Shown one piece after another: positions 25,236 through 34,112 of a stretch of DNA of 51,110 nt. Numbering within the stretch: the first letter of the stretch is position 1; every line of letters begins with the position of its first letter. The position numbers were made by a program, and so were the translations under genes. The notes beneath the pieces are model-generated. The model saw only the letters and a list, made by a program, of their open reading frames with translations, did no database searches and was not told the origin of the DNA. Source of the stretch: SIG402 sp045639045 (GTDB lineage Bacteria; Bacillota; Clostridia; Christensenellales; Borkfalkiaceae). The stretch lies in the NCBI GenBank assembly GCA_045639045.1, contig JAZUCI010000131.1, forward strand, positions 1 to 51,110. Reading direction: 5' to 3'.

Positions 25236-25880
25236 TTAGTTATCGTCGCAACGTTCTACCGAAAGGATAAAGGGGCAAGTTCTTAGCGCCATTGCAAGGT
25301 GCGCCGAATCAAATTCCCTATCCGTATTTAAGGTGGCGTGAATTAAAATTTTATCCCCTTCGGTTTTCATAAACAAACGGGTGAAACGATCGATTTCAAA
25401 CATTTCCTTTACCTTTTCACGCTCGTCCAAAGTTTCTTCAAACACGATTTTCAGCATAAAGCCTTTCTTCATCTTAAACGCTTTGATGGGCAAATGCAAA
25501 ATCACTTGTACCAAGATTAAGATAAGGGAAGCGCCAACCGCCAAGATATATAAGCCGCCGCCGCAAGCCATACCTACGCCCGCGCTTGCCCATATACCCG
25601 CCGCGGTGGTTAACCCGTGTACGGCGTGTTTGCGGTAAACGATAATGCCCGCGCCAAGGAAACCGATGCCCGTTACGATTTGCGCCGCAACGCGCGCCGC
25701 GTCCGCTTCCCCACCAAAGGCGTATTTGGAAACCGCCATCATAAGGGCGGAGCCTACGCTTACGATTGCGTGCGTACGAATCCCTGCTTCCTTAGAACGC
25801 AACTTTCTTTCAAACCCGATGATAAAACCGAGCGCCGCGGAAAGCAAGATATTCAAAAGTGAAATCCATTGTTCTTTCAT
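25236..25880 (-). CDS. MgtC/SapB-family membrane protein
   Basis: A 214-residue protein with about five membrane helices in the first 130 residues, carrying the family signature GFERKLRSKEAGIRTHAIVSVGSA (seen as GFERK and GIRTH) and GIGFLGAGII. The soluble C-terminal domain (about 135-214) looks ACT-like. MgtC proteins modulate ATP synthase and magnesium homeostasis in pathogens, while many family members have no known role. It lies 14 bases after the DUF1294 gene in the same operon. Confidence 0.9.
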   Translation of the reverse strand: MKEQWISLLNILLSAALGFIIGFERKLRSKEAGIRTHAIVSVGSALMMAVSKYAFGGEADAARVAAQIVTGIGFLGAGIIVYRKHAVHGLTTAAGIWASAGVGMACGGGLYILAVGASLILILVQVILHLPIKAFKMKKGFMLKIVFEETLDEREKVKEMFEIDRFTRLFMKTEGDKILIHATLNTDREFDSAHLAMALRTCPFILSVERCDDN

Positions 25881-25894
25881 TGTTTGTTCCCCCT

Positions 25895-26170
25895 TTACAG
25901 TTGTATTACGCCGTTATGAATAAAGAATAACAACGCAATTTGCCACGCGATACCAAGGAAGTTTACCGCGTAAAAATACCAATGTTTTGTCTTATGGCGC
26001 ACCGTTTGCATAGCGATAAGCGCACCCGTTGCCCCACCGAAAAAGCCCAAGGAAAGCAGTACCTTTTCGGGAATTCGCCACGCGCCGCGTTTTGCCTTTG
26101 CTTTATCCGCCGCGTAAACGAAAAATGTGATCAGCGAAATGGTTGCAAGGAAAAGTAGATAAATTTTCAT
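25895..26170 (-). CDS. DUF1294 small membrane protein
   Basis: A 91-residue protein with two or three membrane helices and the DUF1294 signature: D-K-x-x-A (ADKAKAKR), RIPE, LGFFGGATGAL and RHKTKH. Function is unknown for the family. It begins two bases after the trmL stop. A second, more divergent small membrane protein of similar plan is encoded at 48318-48623. Confidence 0.88.
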   Translation of the reverse strand: MKIYLLFLATISLITFFVYAADKAKAKRGAWRIPEKVLLSLGFFGGATGALIAMQTVRHKTKHWYFYAVNFLGIAWQIALLFFIHNGVIQL

Positions 26171-26172
26171 CC

Positions 26173-26670
26173 TTAATCCCCCCTACCCGTCAGCTCGCCT
26201 TCGGTTTTTAGGTGGTCGGTACCGCGTTGGCGCAAACATTCGTACACCGCGATTGCCACCGAATTGGAAAGGTTTAAGGAACGCGCTTCCGCACGCATGG
26301 GGATACGCACCGTTCTATCGTACCTTTCGGCAAGCAAGGATTCGGGAAGCCCGCGCGTTTCGGGGCCGAACATTAAAAACACGTCCTCTTCCTTGGTATA
26401 GTCTACGTCCGAATACACGTGTTTTGCCTTGGTGGAAAAACAGTAGGGCGCAGCGGTTGGGTAGGCGGCAAGAAAATCGTTAAAACTTTCGTGCACGTGG
26501 ATTTCAAGTAAATGCCAATAGTCTAACCCCGCGCGCTTTACTTGCTTGTCCGAAATATCAAAGCCAAGGGGTTTGATTAAATGCAAAACCGCGCCCGTTG
26601 CGGCGCACGTTCTGGAAATGTTGCCCGTGTTTTGCGGAATTTCGGGCTGATATAAAACGATATGTAACAA
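26173..26670 (-). CDS. trmL: tRNA (cytidine/uridine-34-2'-O)-methyltransferase TrmL
   Basis: A 165-residue SPOUT-class methyltransferase that 2'-O-methylates the wobble base of tRNA-Leu. The minimal SPOUT domain is complete: PEIPQNTGNISRTC near the start, the knot motif MFGPETRGLP, and RSLNLSNSVAIAVYE at the end. The start codon is TTG with AAGGAG five bases upstream; the protein aligns with relatives from this residue. It lies between the nitrilase-like gene and DUF1294. Confidence 0.93.
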   Translation of the reverse strand: MLHIVLYQPEIPQNTGNISRTCAATGAVLHLIKPLGFDISDKQVKRAGLDYWHLLEIHVHESFNDFLAAYPTAAPYCFSTKAKHVYSDVDYTKEEDVFLMFGPETRGLPESLLAERYDRTVRIPMRAEARSLNLSNSVAIAVYECLRQRGTDHLKTEGELTGRGD

Positions 26671-26702
26671 AATATCTCCTTATGCCGAATTTTTGTTTTC
26701 GG

Positions 26703-27299
26703 CTAAAAAATTTCTTCCTTTTTTGGGGTAAAAGTAAGCGTTGCTCCGTTTACGGGGGAAGCGTAAATCAGTTCTCCGTTTTCCGCGTAAAGCGCGGCAA
26801 CACCCGCCGAAACGGATAAAACGGGGACTTGGTTCCAATACGCAAGCGCGCCGCCCACAAGATCCGCTTGGGGTTTGCGAAAAGCGGCAAGATGCACGAT
26901 AAACGTTGCACCGCACGCGGAGAGAATACGCGCTGGTTCGTACGCGTAAAAATCCGCGCCCGACAACACGCCGATTTCCCCCGACGAAGTGTGATACACC
27001 CTTAAGTTTTTGGTGAGACGGAAGGCGGATTGATGGACGGTTAGTTCGTCCGTTATTCCTAACAGTTTTCCCCCTTCCGCAACCAAAACCGAACGCTTGG
27101 GCGCGCCACCCGCGGTGGTATCCGCAAGGGCGAAAATAAGCCCGTTTTTGCTTGCCGAACACACGCGGTACAGCGCGGAAGCGGGATTTTTTTCATCCTC
27201 CCCATACCGCACCTTGCCAAGGTGCTTGCCAAACACCGTAATCTCTGCTTTTTTTGCGCGGGAAGTTGGTTCGCCCGCGGGATAAACTGCAATTTCCAT
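26703..27299 (-). CDS. Degenerate carbon-nitrogen hydrolase (nitrilase-fold) protein
   Basis: A 198-residue protein whose middle resembles the nitrilase superfamily: the pattern RVYHTSSGEIGVLSGADFYAYEPARILSACGA matches, in pieces, the family's (Y/F)-D-T-x-x-G-x-I-G-V-L-I-C-Y-D-x-x-F-P-E segment. The catalytic Cys position is Gly114 (LSGAD), the catalytic Lys region reads TDELTV, and no N-terminal PE motif is present, so all three catalytic residues seem lost. It is also shorter than active members (about 260-300). It is probably a pseudo-enzyme. It lies in the operon between dusB (68-base gap) and trmL. The assignment rests on motif resemblance only. Confidence 0.6.
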   Translation of the reverse strand: MEIAVYPAGEPTSRAKKAEITVFGKHLGKVRYGEDEKNPASALYRVCSASKNGLIFALADTTAGGAPKRSVLVAEGGKLLGITDELTVHQSAFRLTKNLRVYHTSSGEIGVLSGADFYAYEPARILSACGATFIVHLAAFRKPQADLVGGALAYWNQVPVLSVSAGVAALYAENGELIYASPVNGATLTFTPKKEEIF

Positions 27300-27367
27300 T
27301 TTTTCGCCCTTTATCAGTATATGAAGGGAAAAAACGGGTTGCCAAAAGAAGTTTTTGGTCGTTTTCG

Positions 27368-28357
27368 TTAAAAATCCAAGGCGGTTTGCGTGGAAGCCGT
27401 TTTATCGTCGAAATCCACTTCCGCCGCCAAACGGAGCAGTTCCCCTTTGGTTACCGCGCGGAAAAGCCGTTCGCGGATGCGCTTTGCGCCCCTTACGCCG
27501 TGCAAATACGCGCTGAACTGTTTACGGAAATACGCCGCGGCAAACCCTTCGGGATACACCGCGAATAAATCTTCTATTTGCTTGGTAATTAAGGGTAAAA
27601 AGGGTGGGCGGGAAACACCTGCAAAATCGCAAAACAAACGGGGGTCCATCATACCGCCGCGCGCAATCATAATCCCTGCCGCGCCCGTTTCGTTTAGCAT
27701 CTTTTGCCCTTGCTCCACCGTAAAAATACCGCCGTTTGCGATAACGGGAATTTTTACCGCGGATACTGCGGATGCAATTTCCTTATAGTTGGGTTCGCCC
27801 GAATAGTACGCTTCCCTAACCCTACCGTGCACGGTAATCATTTTTGCGCCCGCGCCTTCCATACGCTTGGCAAATTCACGGGTAACGTACGCGTTTTCGG
27901 TAACGCCGATACGCATTTTTACAGTAATTGGTTTACCGCTTTTTACTAAAGTTTGTACGATTTTTTCGGCAAGCAGGGGCTGATTTAACAGCGCGCTGCC
28001 TTCCCCGTTTTTATAAAGTTTAGGAACGGGGCAACCCATATTTACGTCGATAATATCAAATTTTTGAAGGGAGGGGGTTTGCACCGCGCGTAGCATAATT
28101 TCGGGGTCGTTACCGAAAATTTGCGCGCACGAAGGGGTTTCCCCCGAAGTAACGGATAACAGTTCTTCGGTTTTTTCACTACCGTAGCAAAGCCCTTTGC
28201 AAGATACCATTTCGGTTACGGTAAGCCCTGCGCCAAGCCCTGTTACCATGGCGCGGAAGGGCGCGTCCGTATACCCTGCCAAGGGTGCCATAAACACGTT
28301 ATTCCTAGTGCTTACCCCACCGATATCAATCTTTTTTTGAAAGATTCCAGTATCCAT
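27368..28357 (-). CDS. dusB: tRNA-dihydrouridine synthase (DusB type)
   Basis: FMN-dependent enzyme of 329 residues that reduces uridine in the tRNA D loop. The TIM barrel shows APLAGYTDAPFR near the N-terminus, the catalytic Cys in DVNMGCPVPK, KMRIG, the HGR segment (ITVHGR), and IANGGI for FMN phosphate. A C-terminal helical domain (about 245-329) binds tRNA. The ATG overlaps the mazG end by 32 bases and has AGAGGA upstream. Its placement just after spoVT-spoVB-mazG differs from Bacillus. Confidence 0.93.
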   Translation of the reverse strand: MDTGIFQKKIDIGGVSTRNNVFMAPLAGYTDAPFRAMVTGLGAGLTVTEMVSCKGLCYGSEKTEELLSVTSGETPSCAQIFGNDPEIMLRAVQTPSLQKFDIIDVNMGCPVPKLYKNGEGSALLNQPLLAEKIVQTLVKSGKPITVKMRIGVTENAYVTREFAKRMEGAGAKMITVHGRVREAYYSGEPNYKEIASAVSAVKIPVIANGGIFTVEQGQKMLNETGAAGIMIARGGMMDPRLFCDFAGVSRPPFLPLITKQIEDLFAVYPEGFAAAYFRKQFSAYLHGVRGAKRIRERLFRAVTKGELLRLAAEVDFDDKTASTQTALDF

Positions 28358-29729
28358 CGTATTCCTCTACCGAAAGTTCGTTTAAGGCTTTTCCATCCTT
28401 TTCGGCAAGCGCCGCCACCTTACGGAAGCGGTTTTGGAATTTATCTACCCCTTCCTTTAAGGCAAGTTCGGGATTGATGCCGTAATGCGCCACCGCGCAA
28501 GCCGCGGCAAGCAAAAAGTCCCCGCATTCTTCACGGAGCCGTTCCCCTTGGGGGTTTTCGCCAAGTTCGGCGATTTCCCTAACTTCTTCTAACACTTTAT
28601 CCCAAACTTCCTTTTGGGTGGTCCAATCAAAGCCTACTTTACGGCAACGCTTTTTGGTTTTTTCCGCGCGGGTGAGTTGAGGAAGCCCTGCGGCAAAGCG
28701 GAACATTTCGTCCACCGCCTTTTCCCCGTGTTCTATTTTTTTGTTTTTGTTCCAAACGGCAAGCGCTTCTTCTTTAGACGCCGCCTTATCTTCCCCAAAC
28801 ACGTGCGAGTGGCGGAAAATTAACTTTTTGCAAAGACGGGTGGTTACGTCGTCCACCGTAAATTCCCCTTCTTCCGCGCCGATTTGCGCGTGGAAGGCGG
28901 CTTGCAGTAGAACGTCCCCCGTTTCTTCTTCCATATTGTCTACGTCCTGATTATCAATCGCGTCAATCAGTTCGTAGCATTCTTCAATCAAATCTCCGCG
29001 AATGCTTTCGTGCGTTTGCACGCGGTCCCACGGGCAACCGTTTTCCCCGCGAAGCAGGGTTAATATGTACGTTAAATCGTAAAAATCGTAGCGGTCTTTT
29101 TGGAAAAAATCCACCTTGTTTACGAACACTACCGCGCCCGTTGGGGGGATTTTTTGCCGATCCAATTCGTATAGCGGAATTTGTTTTTTCTTTCCGTTTG
29201 CGTAGTAGGTAACCGAAAGTTCTTCCCCAAAGCGGGAAGCAAGCAGCAGTTTTACTTCGCTTGCCAAGAACGCGTCGTCAACATCGTAAACCGCAAGGGG
29301 GGCTACGTAGCGTTCGCTTTCGCTTAAATCGTAAGCGGAAACCGTTTGATAGGTTAAAGTTTCATCGGGGGTAAACACCGCGCACGCCTTGCTTACTCCG
29401 TATTCCGCCTTTACGGATTTATGTTTTTTTAGAATATACTGCGCGGCGCGATCCTCCCTTAAACATCCATCCACCAAATAACATACGGACTGTGTTTTTG
29501 CGGCGGTAAGAACGGCGCTTGCGATATTCTTATACAGCGTATCGAAATTGCGGCTTTTTAAGTACACCGCGGTAAGCGTTTCGTACGCAATTCCCTGTTC
29601 CTGTAAAAAACGAACGATATGAGGCGTTTCTGCGCGAACGAACACCTTCTTTGCGGCGCGAATTGCCGAAAAGGCGGAAAGGGAGCAATCCCCTTCCTTA
29701 TTCCCCATACCGATTAACGTTAAATTCAT
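28326..29729 (-). CDS. mazG: MazG nucleotide pyrophosphohydrolase with N-terminal methylase-like domain (YabN type)
   Basis: A 467-residue two-domain protein. Residues 1 to about 215 resemble the SAM-dependent tetrapyrrole-methylase fold (LTLIGMGNKEGDCSL at the start). Residues about 225-467 are MazG, with EECYE and EETGDVLLQ helices that bind Mg2+ and hydrolyse NTPs to NMPs. This fusion is Bacillus YabN, which sits after spoVT and spoVB, exactly as here. It starts four bases inside spoVB's end (overlap) with AAGGAG upstream. Confidence 0.94.
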   Translation of the reverse strand: MNLTLIGMGNKEGDCSLSAFSAIRAAKKVFVRAETPHIVRFLQEQGIAYETLTAVYLKSRNFDTLYKNIASAVLTAAKTQSVCYLVDGCLREDRAAQYILKKHKSVKAEYGVSKACAVFTPDETLTYQTVSAYDLSESERYVAPLAVYDVDDAFLASEVKLLLASRFGEELSVTYYANGKKKQIPLYELDRQKIPPTGAVVFVNKVDFFQKDRYDFYDLTYILTLLRGENGCPWDRVQTHESIRGDLIEECYELIDAIDNQDVDNMEEETGDVLLQAAFHAQIGAEEGEFTVDDVTTRLCKKLIFRHSHVFGEDKAASKEEALAVWNKNKKIEHGEKAVDEMFRFAAGLPQLTRAEKTKKRCRKVGFDWTTQKEVWDKVLEEVREIAELGENPQGERLREECGDFLLAAACAVAHYGINPELALKEGVDKFQNRFRKVAALAEKDGKALNELSVEEYDGYWNLSKKD

Positions 29730-31243
29730 AGTTTTGTTCTCCTTTTTCGGATGCGAACGAAGGTTAGCGCGGCGATAAGCCCCGCAAGGTACACGGCAAG
29801 CATTACTCCGCCCCCGCTAAAGATGCGAAGAAGGGGGCCGCCCATCCCTACCCTTTGCCCAATTATTCCAGCAAAGAAAGTAAGGATACACAACGGAAAA
29901 ATTATAAATTTTTCTTTTATTTGCGCGTTCGCTTTTTTAGTATACAACAAATTTAGGAAAGTTGCAATAGAATCCCCCAAAATTCCTGAAATTGCTAAAG
30001 AAATTATTCCGTAACCGCGATAAAGCAAGAAAAACGAGCAAATTAAATTAACCGCGCACCCCACGGCGTAGTTTTTTGCCGAGCGCGCCGCCCTTCCGCT
30101 GCCAATTAAAACCGCGCTTGCCGTTTGCCCCACCGAAAGAAGCAAAATGGATAGCGAAGAAACCCCAAGGAGCCGTGCGCCAAGTACCCGTTCGGACGTG
30201 GTGAGCGCGGGGAATAACACCGCGATAATTTCCTTACGAAAAAGGTAAGTGGCAACGCTTGCGGGCAGGGCAAGAAGCAAGGTGTAAAGGTATGCGGTAG
30301 ATTCCGCCCTTTTCCCTATGGGAAAAGAATTGCCCCTTTCTTCGCTTTTAATTCGCTTGCTAATTAGGGGGATTAGCGCAACCGCAACGCCGTAACAAAG
30401 GGCAACGGGCATGGCGGTAACCGCCGTAACTCCCCCAAAAAACAACCCGTATTGGCGGGTGGCAAAGGGGGTGGTTTTGGATAACAGCGGAATGGTAAAA
30501 AACCCAATCATAACCCCCGTTAAAGGGGGTAAAATACCAATCATCGTCATGGGGAAAACGTGTTTTACGATTCGCCGAAAAAGGGCGCGCTTTTCCCCCA
30601 CCGCAAAGGCAACGGTTTTACGCCCCCGTTCCTTACCATACTTCGCGCGTAAATATAGATAGGCAAGCGCTTCGCTAACCGTAACCCCCAAACACGCGCC
30701 GCCCGCCGCCAAGGGAAGATTGGGAAGGAACGCGTTTGCAAACAGTAACCCAAACCCCAGTTTTGCGGTTTGTTCTACGATTTGGGAAATCACGGTGGGA
30801 AGCATATTTCCCTTGCCTTGAAAGTATCCGCGGTACACCGAAAACGCGGTTACGAAGAACACCGAAGGGGCTAAAAACAGATACGCGTACCTTGCGCCCG
30901 CGTTCCCTTGCAAACGGGCAAGGGGATACGAAAAAACACCCACGGCAAGCGAAAAAACCGCCCCGAACACGCGTAAACTTTGCGCGGAGCGCACTAATTT
31001 TTCCCCGTCTTCTTCCCCGCTTTCAGCAATCAGTTTAGATAGCGCGGAAGGAACGCTTGCCCCCGAAAGGGTAAGAAGCATTGCGTAAACGGGAAACACC
31101 ATTTGGTAAAGCCCCAACCCGTAACCGCCAAGCAGATTACCCAAAGGGATGCGGTAAACTGCCCCAAGTAATTTGGCAAGAAAGCCCCCAACGGCAACCA
31201 CCAAAGCGTTTTTTACGAGCAAGGCGTTTTCTTTCCTTTGCAA
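29726..31243 (-). CDS. spoVB: SpoVB/MurJ-like polysaccharide flippase
   Basis: A 505-residue MOP-superfamily transporter with about 14 membrane helices. The N-terminal GGFLAKLLGAVYRIPLGNLLG segment (seen as KLLGAVYRIPL) is the SpoVB/YtgP signature. In Bacillus SpoVB is needed for spore cortex synthesis. The reading frame starts with TTG directly after the spoVT TAA, but no ribosome site precedes it; a second TTG at 31220-31222 (residue 8) has AAAGGAAAG eight bases upstream and may be the real start. The gene order spoVT-spoVB-mazG is conserved. Confidence 0.9.
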   Translation of the reverse strand: MQRKENALLVKNALVVAVGGFLAKLLGAVYRIPLGNLLGGYGLGLYQMVFPVYAMLLTLSGASVPSALSKLIAESGEEDGEKLVRSAQSLRVFGAVFSLAVGVFSYPLARLQGNAGARYAYLFLAPSVFFVTAFSVYRGYFQGKGNMLPTVISQIVEQTAKLGFGLLFANAFLPNLPLAAGGACLGVTVSEALAYLYLRAKYGKERGRKTVAFAVGEKRALFRRIVKHVFPMTMIGILPPLTGVMIGFFTIPLLSKTTPFATRQYGLFFGGVTAVTAMPVALCYGVAVALIPLISKRIKSEERGNSFPIGKRAESTAYLYTLLLALPASVATYLFRKEIIAVLFPALTTSERVLGARLLGVSSLSILLLSVGQTASAVLIGSGRAARSAKNYAVGCAVNLICSFFLLYRGYGIISLAISGILGDSIATFLNLLYTKKANAQIKEKFIIFPLCILTFFAGIIGQRVGMGGPLLRIFSGGGVMLAVYLAGLIAALTFVRIRKRRTKL

Positions 31244-31789
31244 TTAGGAAAAGCGTTTTGCTAAATACGCCGCCGCGCATTTTACCGCGTACACTTCGCG
31301 TTCGCCAAAGGCATCCCCTTCCCTTGACGAAAGCAAGCAAACCGCGCCCAACAAATCCCCGTTTGCAATTACGGGAACGACAACTTGCGCTTCGGTTTTT
31401 ACCACCGCGTGGCGGAATAAGGGAATGATTACCTCCCCCGCCCGTCTTGCAGCGCGTTTCACCGTGCGCTGGCTTAAAAGGGTAAGGAGTTCTTCACTTG
31501 CGCATTCCCCCACGTATTCCTTTGCGCCCTTACCAGACGCCGCAATCACGCTTTCGCTATCAAACACCAAGGCAACGCTGCCGTTTACTTCCGCAAGCGC
31601 TTCGGTAAGCGCGGTGGATTCCGCAGGCATACCCCCCAAAGGGGAATATTTACGGAATAGCACTTCTTCCTTATCCGTATAAATTTCCAAAGGGTCCCCT
31701 TCCTTTATCCGCAAGGTTTTACGGATTTCCTTGGGGATCACCACCCTACCAAGCTCGTCAATTCTTCTTACGATTCCCGTCGCTTTCAT
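31244..31789 (-). CDS. spoVT: Stage V sporulation protein T (AbrB-family regulator)
   Basis: Forespore transcription regulator of 181 residues. The N-terminal AbrB swapped-hairpin domain (1-52) reads MKATGIVRRIDELGRVVIPKEIR in pieces (MKATGIVRRIDELG and RVVIPKEIR), the SpoVT signature, and the C-terminal GAF domain (about 55-178) follows. In Bacillus it tunes SigG-dependent genes. AAGGAG precedes the ATG. The upstream region contains a possible SigG-type promoter. It opens the nine-gene run to 24549. Confidence 0.96.
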   Translation of the reverse strand: MKATGIVRRIDELGRVVIPKEIRKTLRIKEGDPLEIYTDKEEVLFRKYSPLGGMPAESTALTEALAEVNGSVALVFDSESVIAASGKGAKEYVGECASEELLTLLSQRTVKRAARRAGEVIIPLFRHAVVKTEAQVVVPVIANGDLLGAVCLLSSREGDAFGEREVYAVKCAAAYLAKRFS

Positions 31790-31826
31790 TCTTTTCTCCT
31801 TTCTTGGCTACCTATCAGCCTTTTAC

Positions 31827-31855
31827 TATTTTGGTAGAAACGGGGCGGTTTATAC
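31827..31855 (-). promoter_or_regulatory. Possible SigG/SigF-type promoter of spoVT
   Basis: Minus-strand GTATA (31851-31855), 17-bp spacer, CAAAATA (31827-31833). Bacillus SigG prefers GHATR and CATnHTA; the -35 matches fully and the -10 differs at one fixed base. No convincing SigA promoter is seen in this region. Confidence 0.4.
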
Positions 31856-31867
31856 TTTCCAAAAAAG

Positions 31868-31896
31868 AAAACGCCCCCAAATTTTGGAAGCGTTTT
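31868..31896 (-). terminator. Terminator of the 707-residue orphan gene
   Basis: An imperfect stem with AAAACGC/GCGTTTT outer arms and a CCAAA/TTTGG inner pairing, followed on the minus strand by TCTTTTTT. It lies 27 bases after the stop. Confidence 0.7.
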
Positions 31897-31922
31897 TTCA
31901 CGGTTTTCAAACGAAGCCGCGC

Positions 31923-34046
31923 TTATTTATCCTTTTTGTTTTTTATAAACTTATCAAAGATAAAAGTAATTAAGGGCACTAGGGCAAGGGTAAATAGCGA
32001 AGGCCACGAATCTTTAATTTTCACCAAAAGTTTTTGCCAAACGGAAACTTCGCTATCGTTTAACAAAATTGCCATATATACGCTAAAGTATACCAAAACG
32101 GCAATAACGGTAAGCATGGCGAAACACGCAATTTTGAACTTTTTCATTTCCTTGTTCTTTTTGCGCAGTTCCTTATTTTCATTTTCGATGGTATCAATTT
32201 CCATACGCGTTTTTTGATACACGCTAATTTGGTTTTCAAACGCGTGATATTCGTGGGGGAAATTGCCCGTTTTGAAGATAATTTCGGTTAAATCGTCTAT
32301 GGGGAAGGAAACCACCGTTTCGAATTTATACAGCGTGCATACCGTATGCAAGGATTCTTCTATGGGCATTTGGGCAACGTTGGTTTTTCTTAAATACAAA
32401 ACCAAGTCGAACAACTGCGCGCGAATGCGCTCCTTCGCCCGATCGTTAGACACCATTCCGTACATATCGATAAGGTACGAAGATACGATAGAAGTTACGT
32501 AGGAATTGAACAGTTCCCCGTTTTCGCTTACGTTATCTTCCACGTAATGGAACAAGCCCATTAGCATATTTTCATCGCCAATGGCAATCGCCACTTGCAT
32601 TAGTTTTATAAAATCGTATTCGGTGATATATTCAAAACGCGAATAAATCACGTTATTGATAATTTCCGCGCAGGTTTCACGCAAGTATTTTTGCGGATCG
32701 GATTCCATCATGGATAAAACGGTGTACCGTTCTAACTGCTCCCTTACGGTATCTACGTTCTTGTTCTTTTTAATATAGGCGTAGGCGGCTTTCGTGGTGG
32801 CGTCGTTTTTGCCAAGGAAGGTGGCAAACACCCAAAACGCCTTACACGTTGCGCCAAAGGTTTTATCGTACGAACCGTCCTGTTCCATGTGCGAGGACAT
32901 TTTTTCCAACACGTGCGCGATACTTTCCTTATCGTACAAACCGCGCGTCATACCAACGGACTCGAATTCCTTTAGTTTTGCTAAAACTTCTACCGTTTTC
33001 ATAAAACTGCCCGATACGAAACCGCTGGCTAAATCTTCTTGCACCCGAAGTTCTAATTTGGAGAAGGTTAAAGCCAAACTTTTATCCACCGAGTGTACGG
33101 TAAAGGAATCGGATTTTTCCAGCTCCTTATCGTTTAGTTCTATCAGTTTTACCCCGTACTTATCCACCGTTTCCTTCACTTTTGCGGGGAGAGAGGAAAG
33201 TAAATCGTGATTGATTAAAATTGCGCTATGCACGCCAAGGCGCGCGTTTGCAACCAAATCGTCCAAACTTTGTTCGTCGTTCGCGTATTTTTTATAGTAA
33301 AGTTTTTTGTTTTCCAAAGAATTCAAAAAGTAGCTAAACCCCAACGTTTCGGTGGCTTCGTTTTGCAAAATAGCTAGCGAGCGATTGTTGGAAAGCAAAT
33401 TTACCAAAACGTTGTGCAGTAAGCCGACGTGCTTTTGATAATCCAGTAGTAAGGAAGAAAAAACCACCTTATGCACGTTATGTTTGGCAATTACCGCGTT
33501 GCCCAAATTATCTAATAGTACGGGCGACCATTGGTTGCCGTTTGAGCGCATTAAAAGCCAATATTTCCCCGAAACAGCGGTGTTTGCGTAGCAATTATTT
33601 TCAATATCCGCCATTTCCACCTTGTTGGGGAAATTAAAGTACGCGTCCGCCGCGCCACCCGGTTTACTTAAGGTAACGAAGTCCTTCGCGTAATTATTTT
33701 CTAATTTTAACACCGAATTCCCCAAAAACGGGAAGGGGTTTTCCTGTTCCTTTAAGGAGTTTTGGTGCATAATCAAACAAGCGCCGCCCTGATTCAAGTA
33801 TTCCTGAAAGGCGTTTACGAAGGATTCTTGGGTAACGAAGGAATAAATACTTTTATCGTTAAACACGTTAGAAGCAAACAATACGCAATCGGTATACTTT
33901 ACGTCTAACGCGGCAGGAAGCATATCGATATTTTCCCTTGTAAAATGTTGCGTTTCCACGGATAAGCCGCGTAAATCCTTTCTTAAATCCGCGTACGAGT
34001 AGTTGCGCATTTCGGAAATATTTTGAACCAATGCCACTTTGAACAT
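31923..34046 (-). CDS. Uncharacterised membrane-anchored protein with N-terminal GATase-like region
   Basis: A 707-residue protein I cannot place in a family with confidence. Residues about 1-130 look like an alpha/beta flavodoxin or class I glutamine-amidotransferase-like fold (MFKVALVQNISEMRNYSY, then DCVLFASNVF and GACLIMHQ strands) without a catalytic Cys. About 300-590 is mostly helical, perhaps an alpha/alpha array. A coiled coil (about 610-636) leads to two membrane helices near 638-662 and 683-698 and a basic tail. It therefore anchors at its C-terminus with a large soluble N-terminal part, probably cytoplasmic. I chose the ATG at 34044-34046: AAAGGACGG lies nine bases upstream, whereas the in-frame ATG at 34091 has none. 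The gene is monocistronic. Confidence 0.75.
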   Translation of the reverse strand: MFKVALVQNISEMRNYSYADLRKDLRGLSVETQHFTRENIDMLPAALDVKYTDCVLFASNVFNDKSIYSFVTQESFVNAFQEYLNQGGACLIMHQNSLKEQENPFPFLGNSVLKLENNYAKDFVTLSKPGGAADAYFNFPNKVEMADIENNCYANTAVSGKYWLLMRSNGNQWSPVLLDNLGNAVIAKHNVHKVVFSSLLLDYQKHVGLLHNVLVNLLSNNRSLAILQNEATETLGFSYFLNSLENKKLYYKKYANDEQSLDDLVANARLGVHSAILINHDLLSSLPAKVKETVDKYGVKLIELNDKELEKSDSFTVHSVDKSLALTFSKLELRVQEDLASGFVSGSFMKTVEVLAKLKEFESVGMTRGLYDKESIAHVLEKMSSHMEQDGSYDKTFGATCKAFWVFATFLGKNDATTKAAYAYIKKNKNVDTVREQLERYTVLSMMESDPQKYLRETCAEIINNVIYSRFEYITEYDFIKLMQVAIAIGDENMLMGLFHYVEDNVSENGELFNSYVTSIVSSYLIDMYGMVSNDRAKERIRAQLFDLVLYLRKTNVAQMPIEESLHTVCTLYKFETVVSFPIDDLTEIIFKTGNFPHEYHAFENQISVYQKTRMEIDTIENENKELRKKNKEMKKFKIACFAMLTVIAVLVYFSVYMAILLNDSEVSVWQKLLVKIKDSWPSLFTLALVPLITFIFDKFIKNKKDK

Positions 34047-34075
34047 ACGAAAAATCCGTCCTTTTTTTCGATAAG

Positions 34076-34091
34076 TTGCGCATATGCGCAA
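34076..34091. promoter_or_regulatory. 16-bp perfect palindrome in the leader of the orphan gene
   Basis: TTGCGCATATGCGCAA, a perfect palindrome between the probable transcription start and the ribosome site. It is a likely site for a dimeric DNA-binding protein. Confidence 0.6.
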
Positions 34092-34112
34092 GCGTGTGAA
34101 AATGATAAAATA

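Noticed and set aside
34076..34091. The 16-bp palindrome as a transcription terminator
   Set aside because: It has no T run on either strand beyond a short one and lies between a strong promoter and a gene start, so an operator is more likely.
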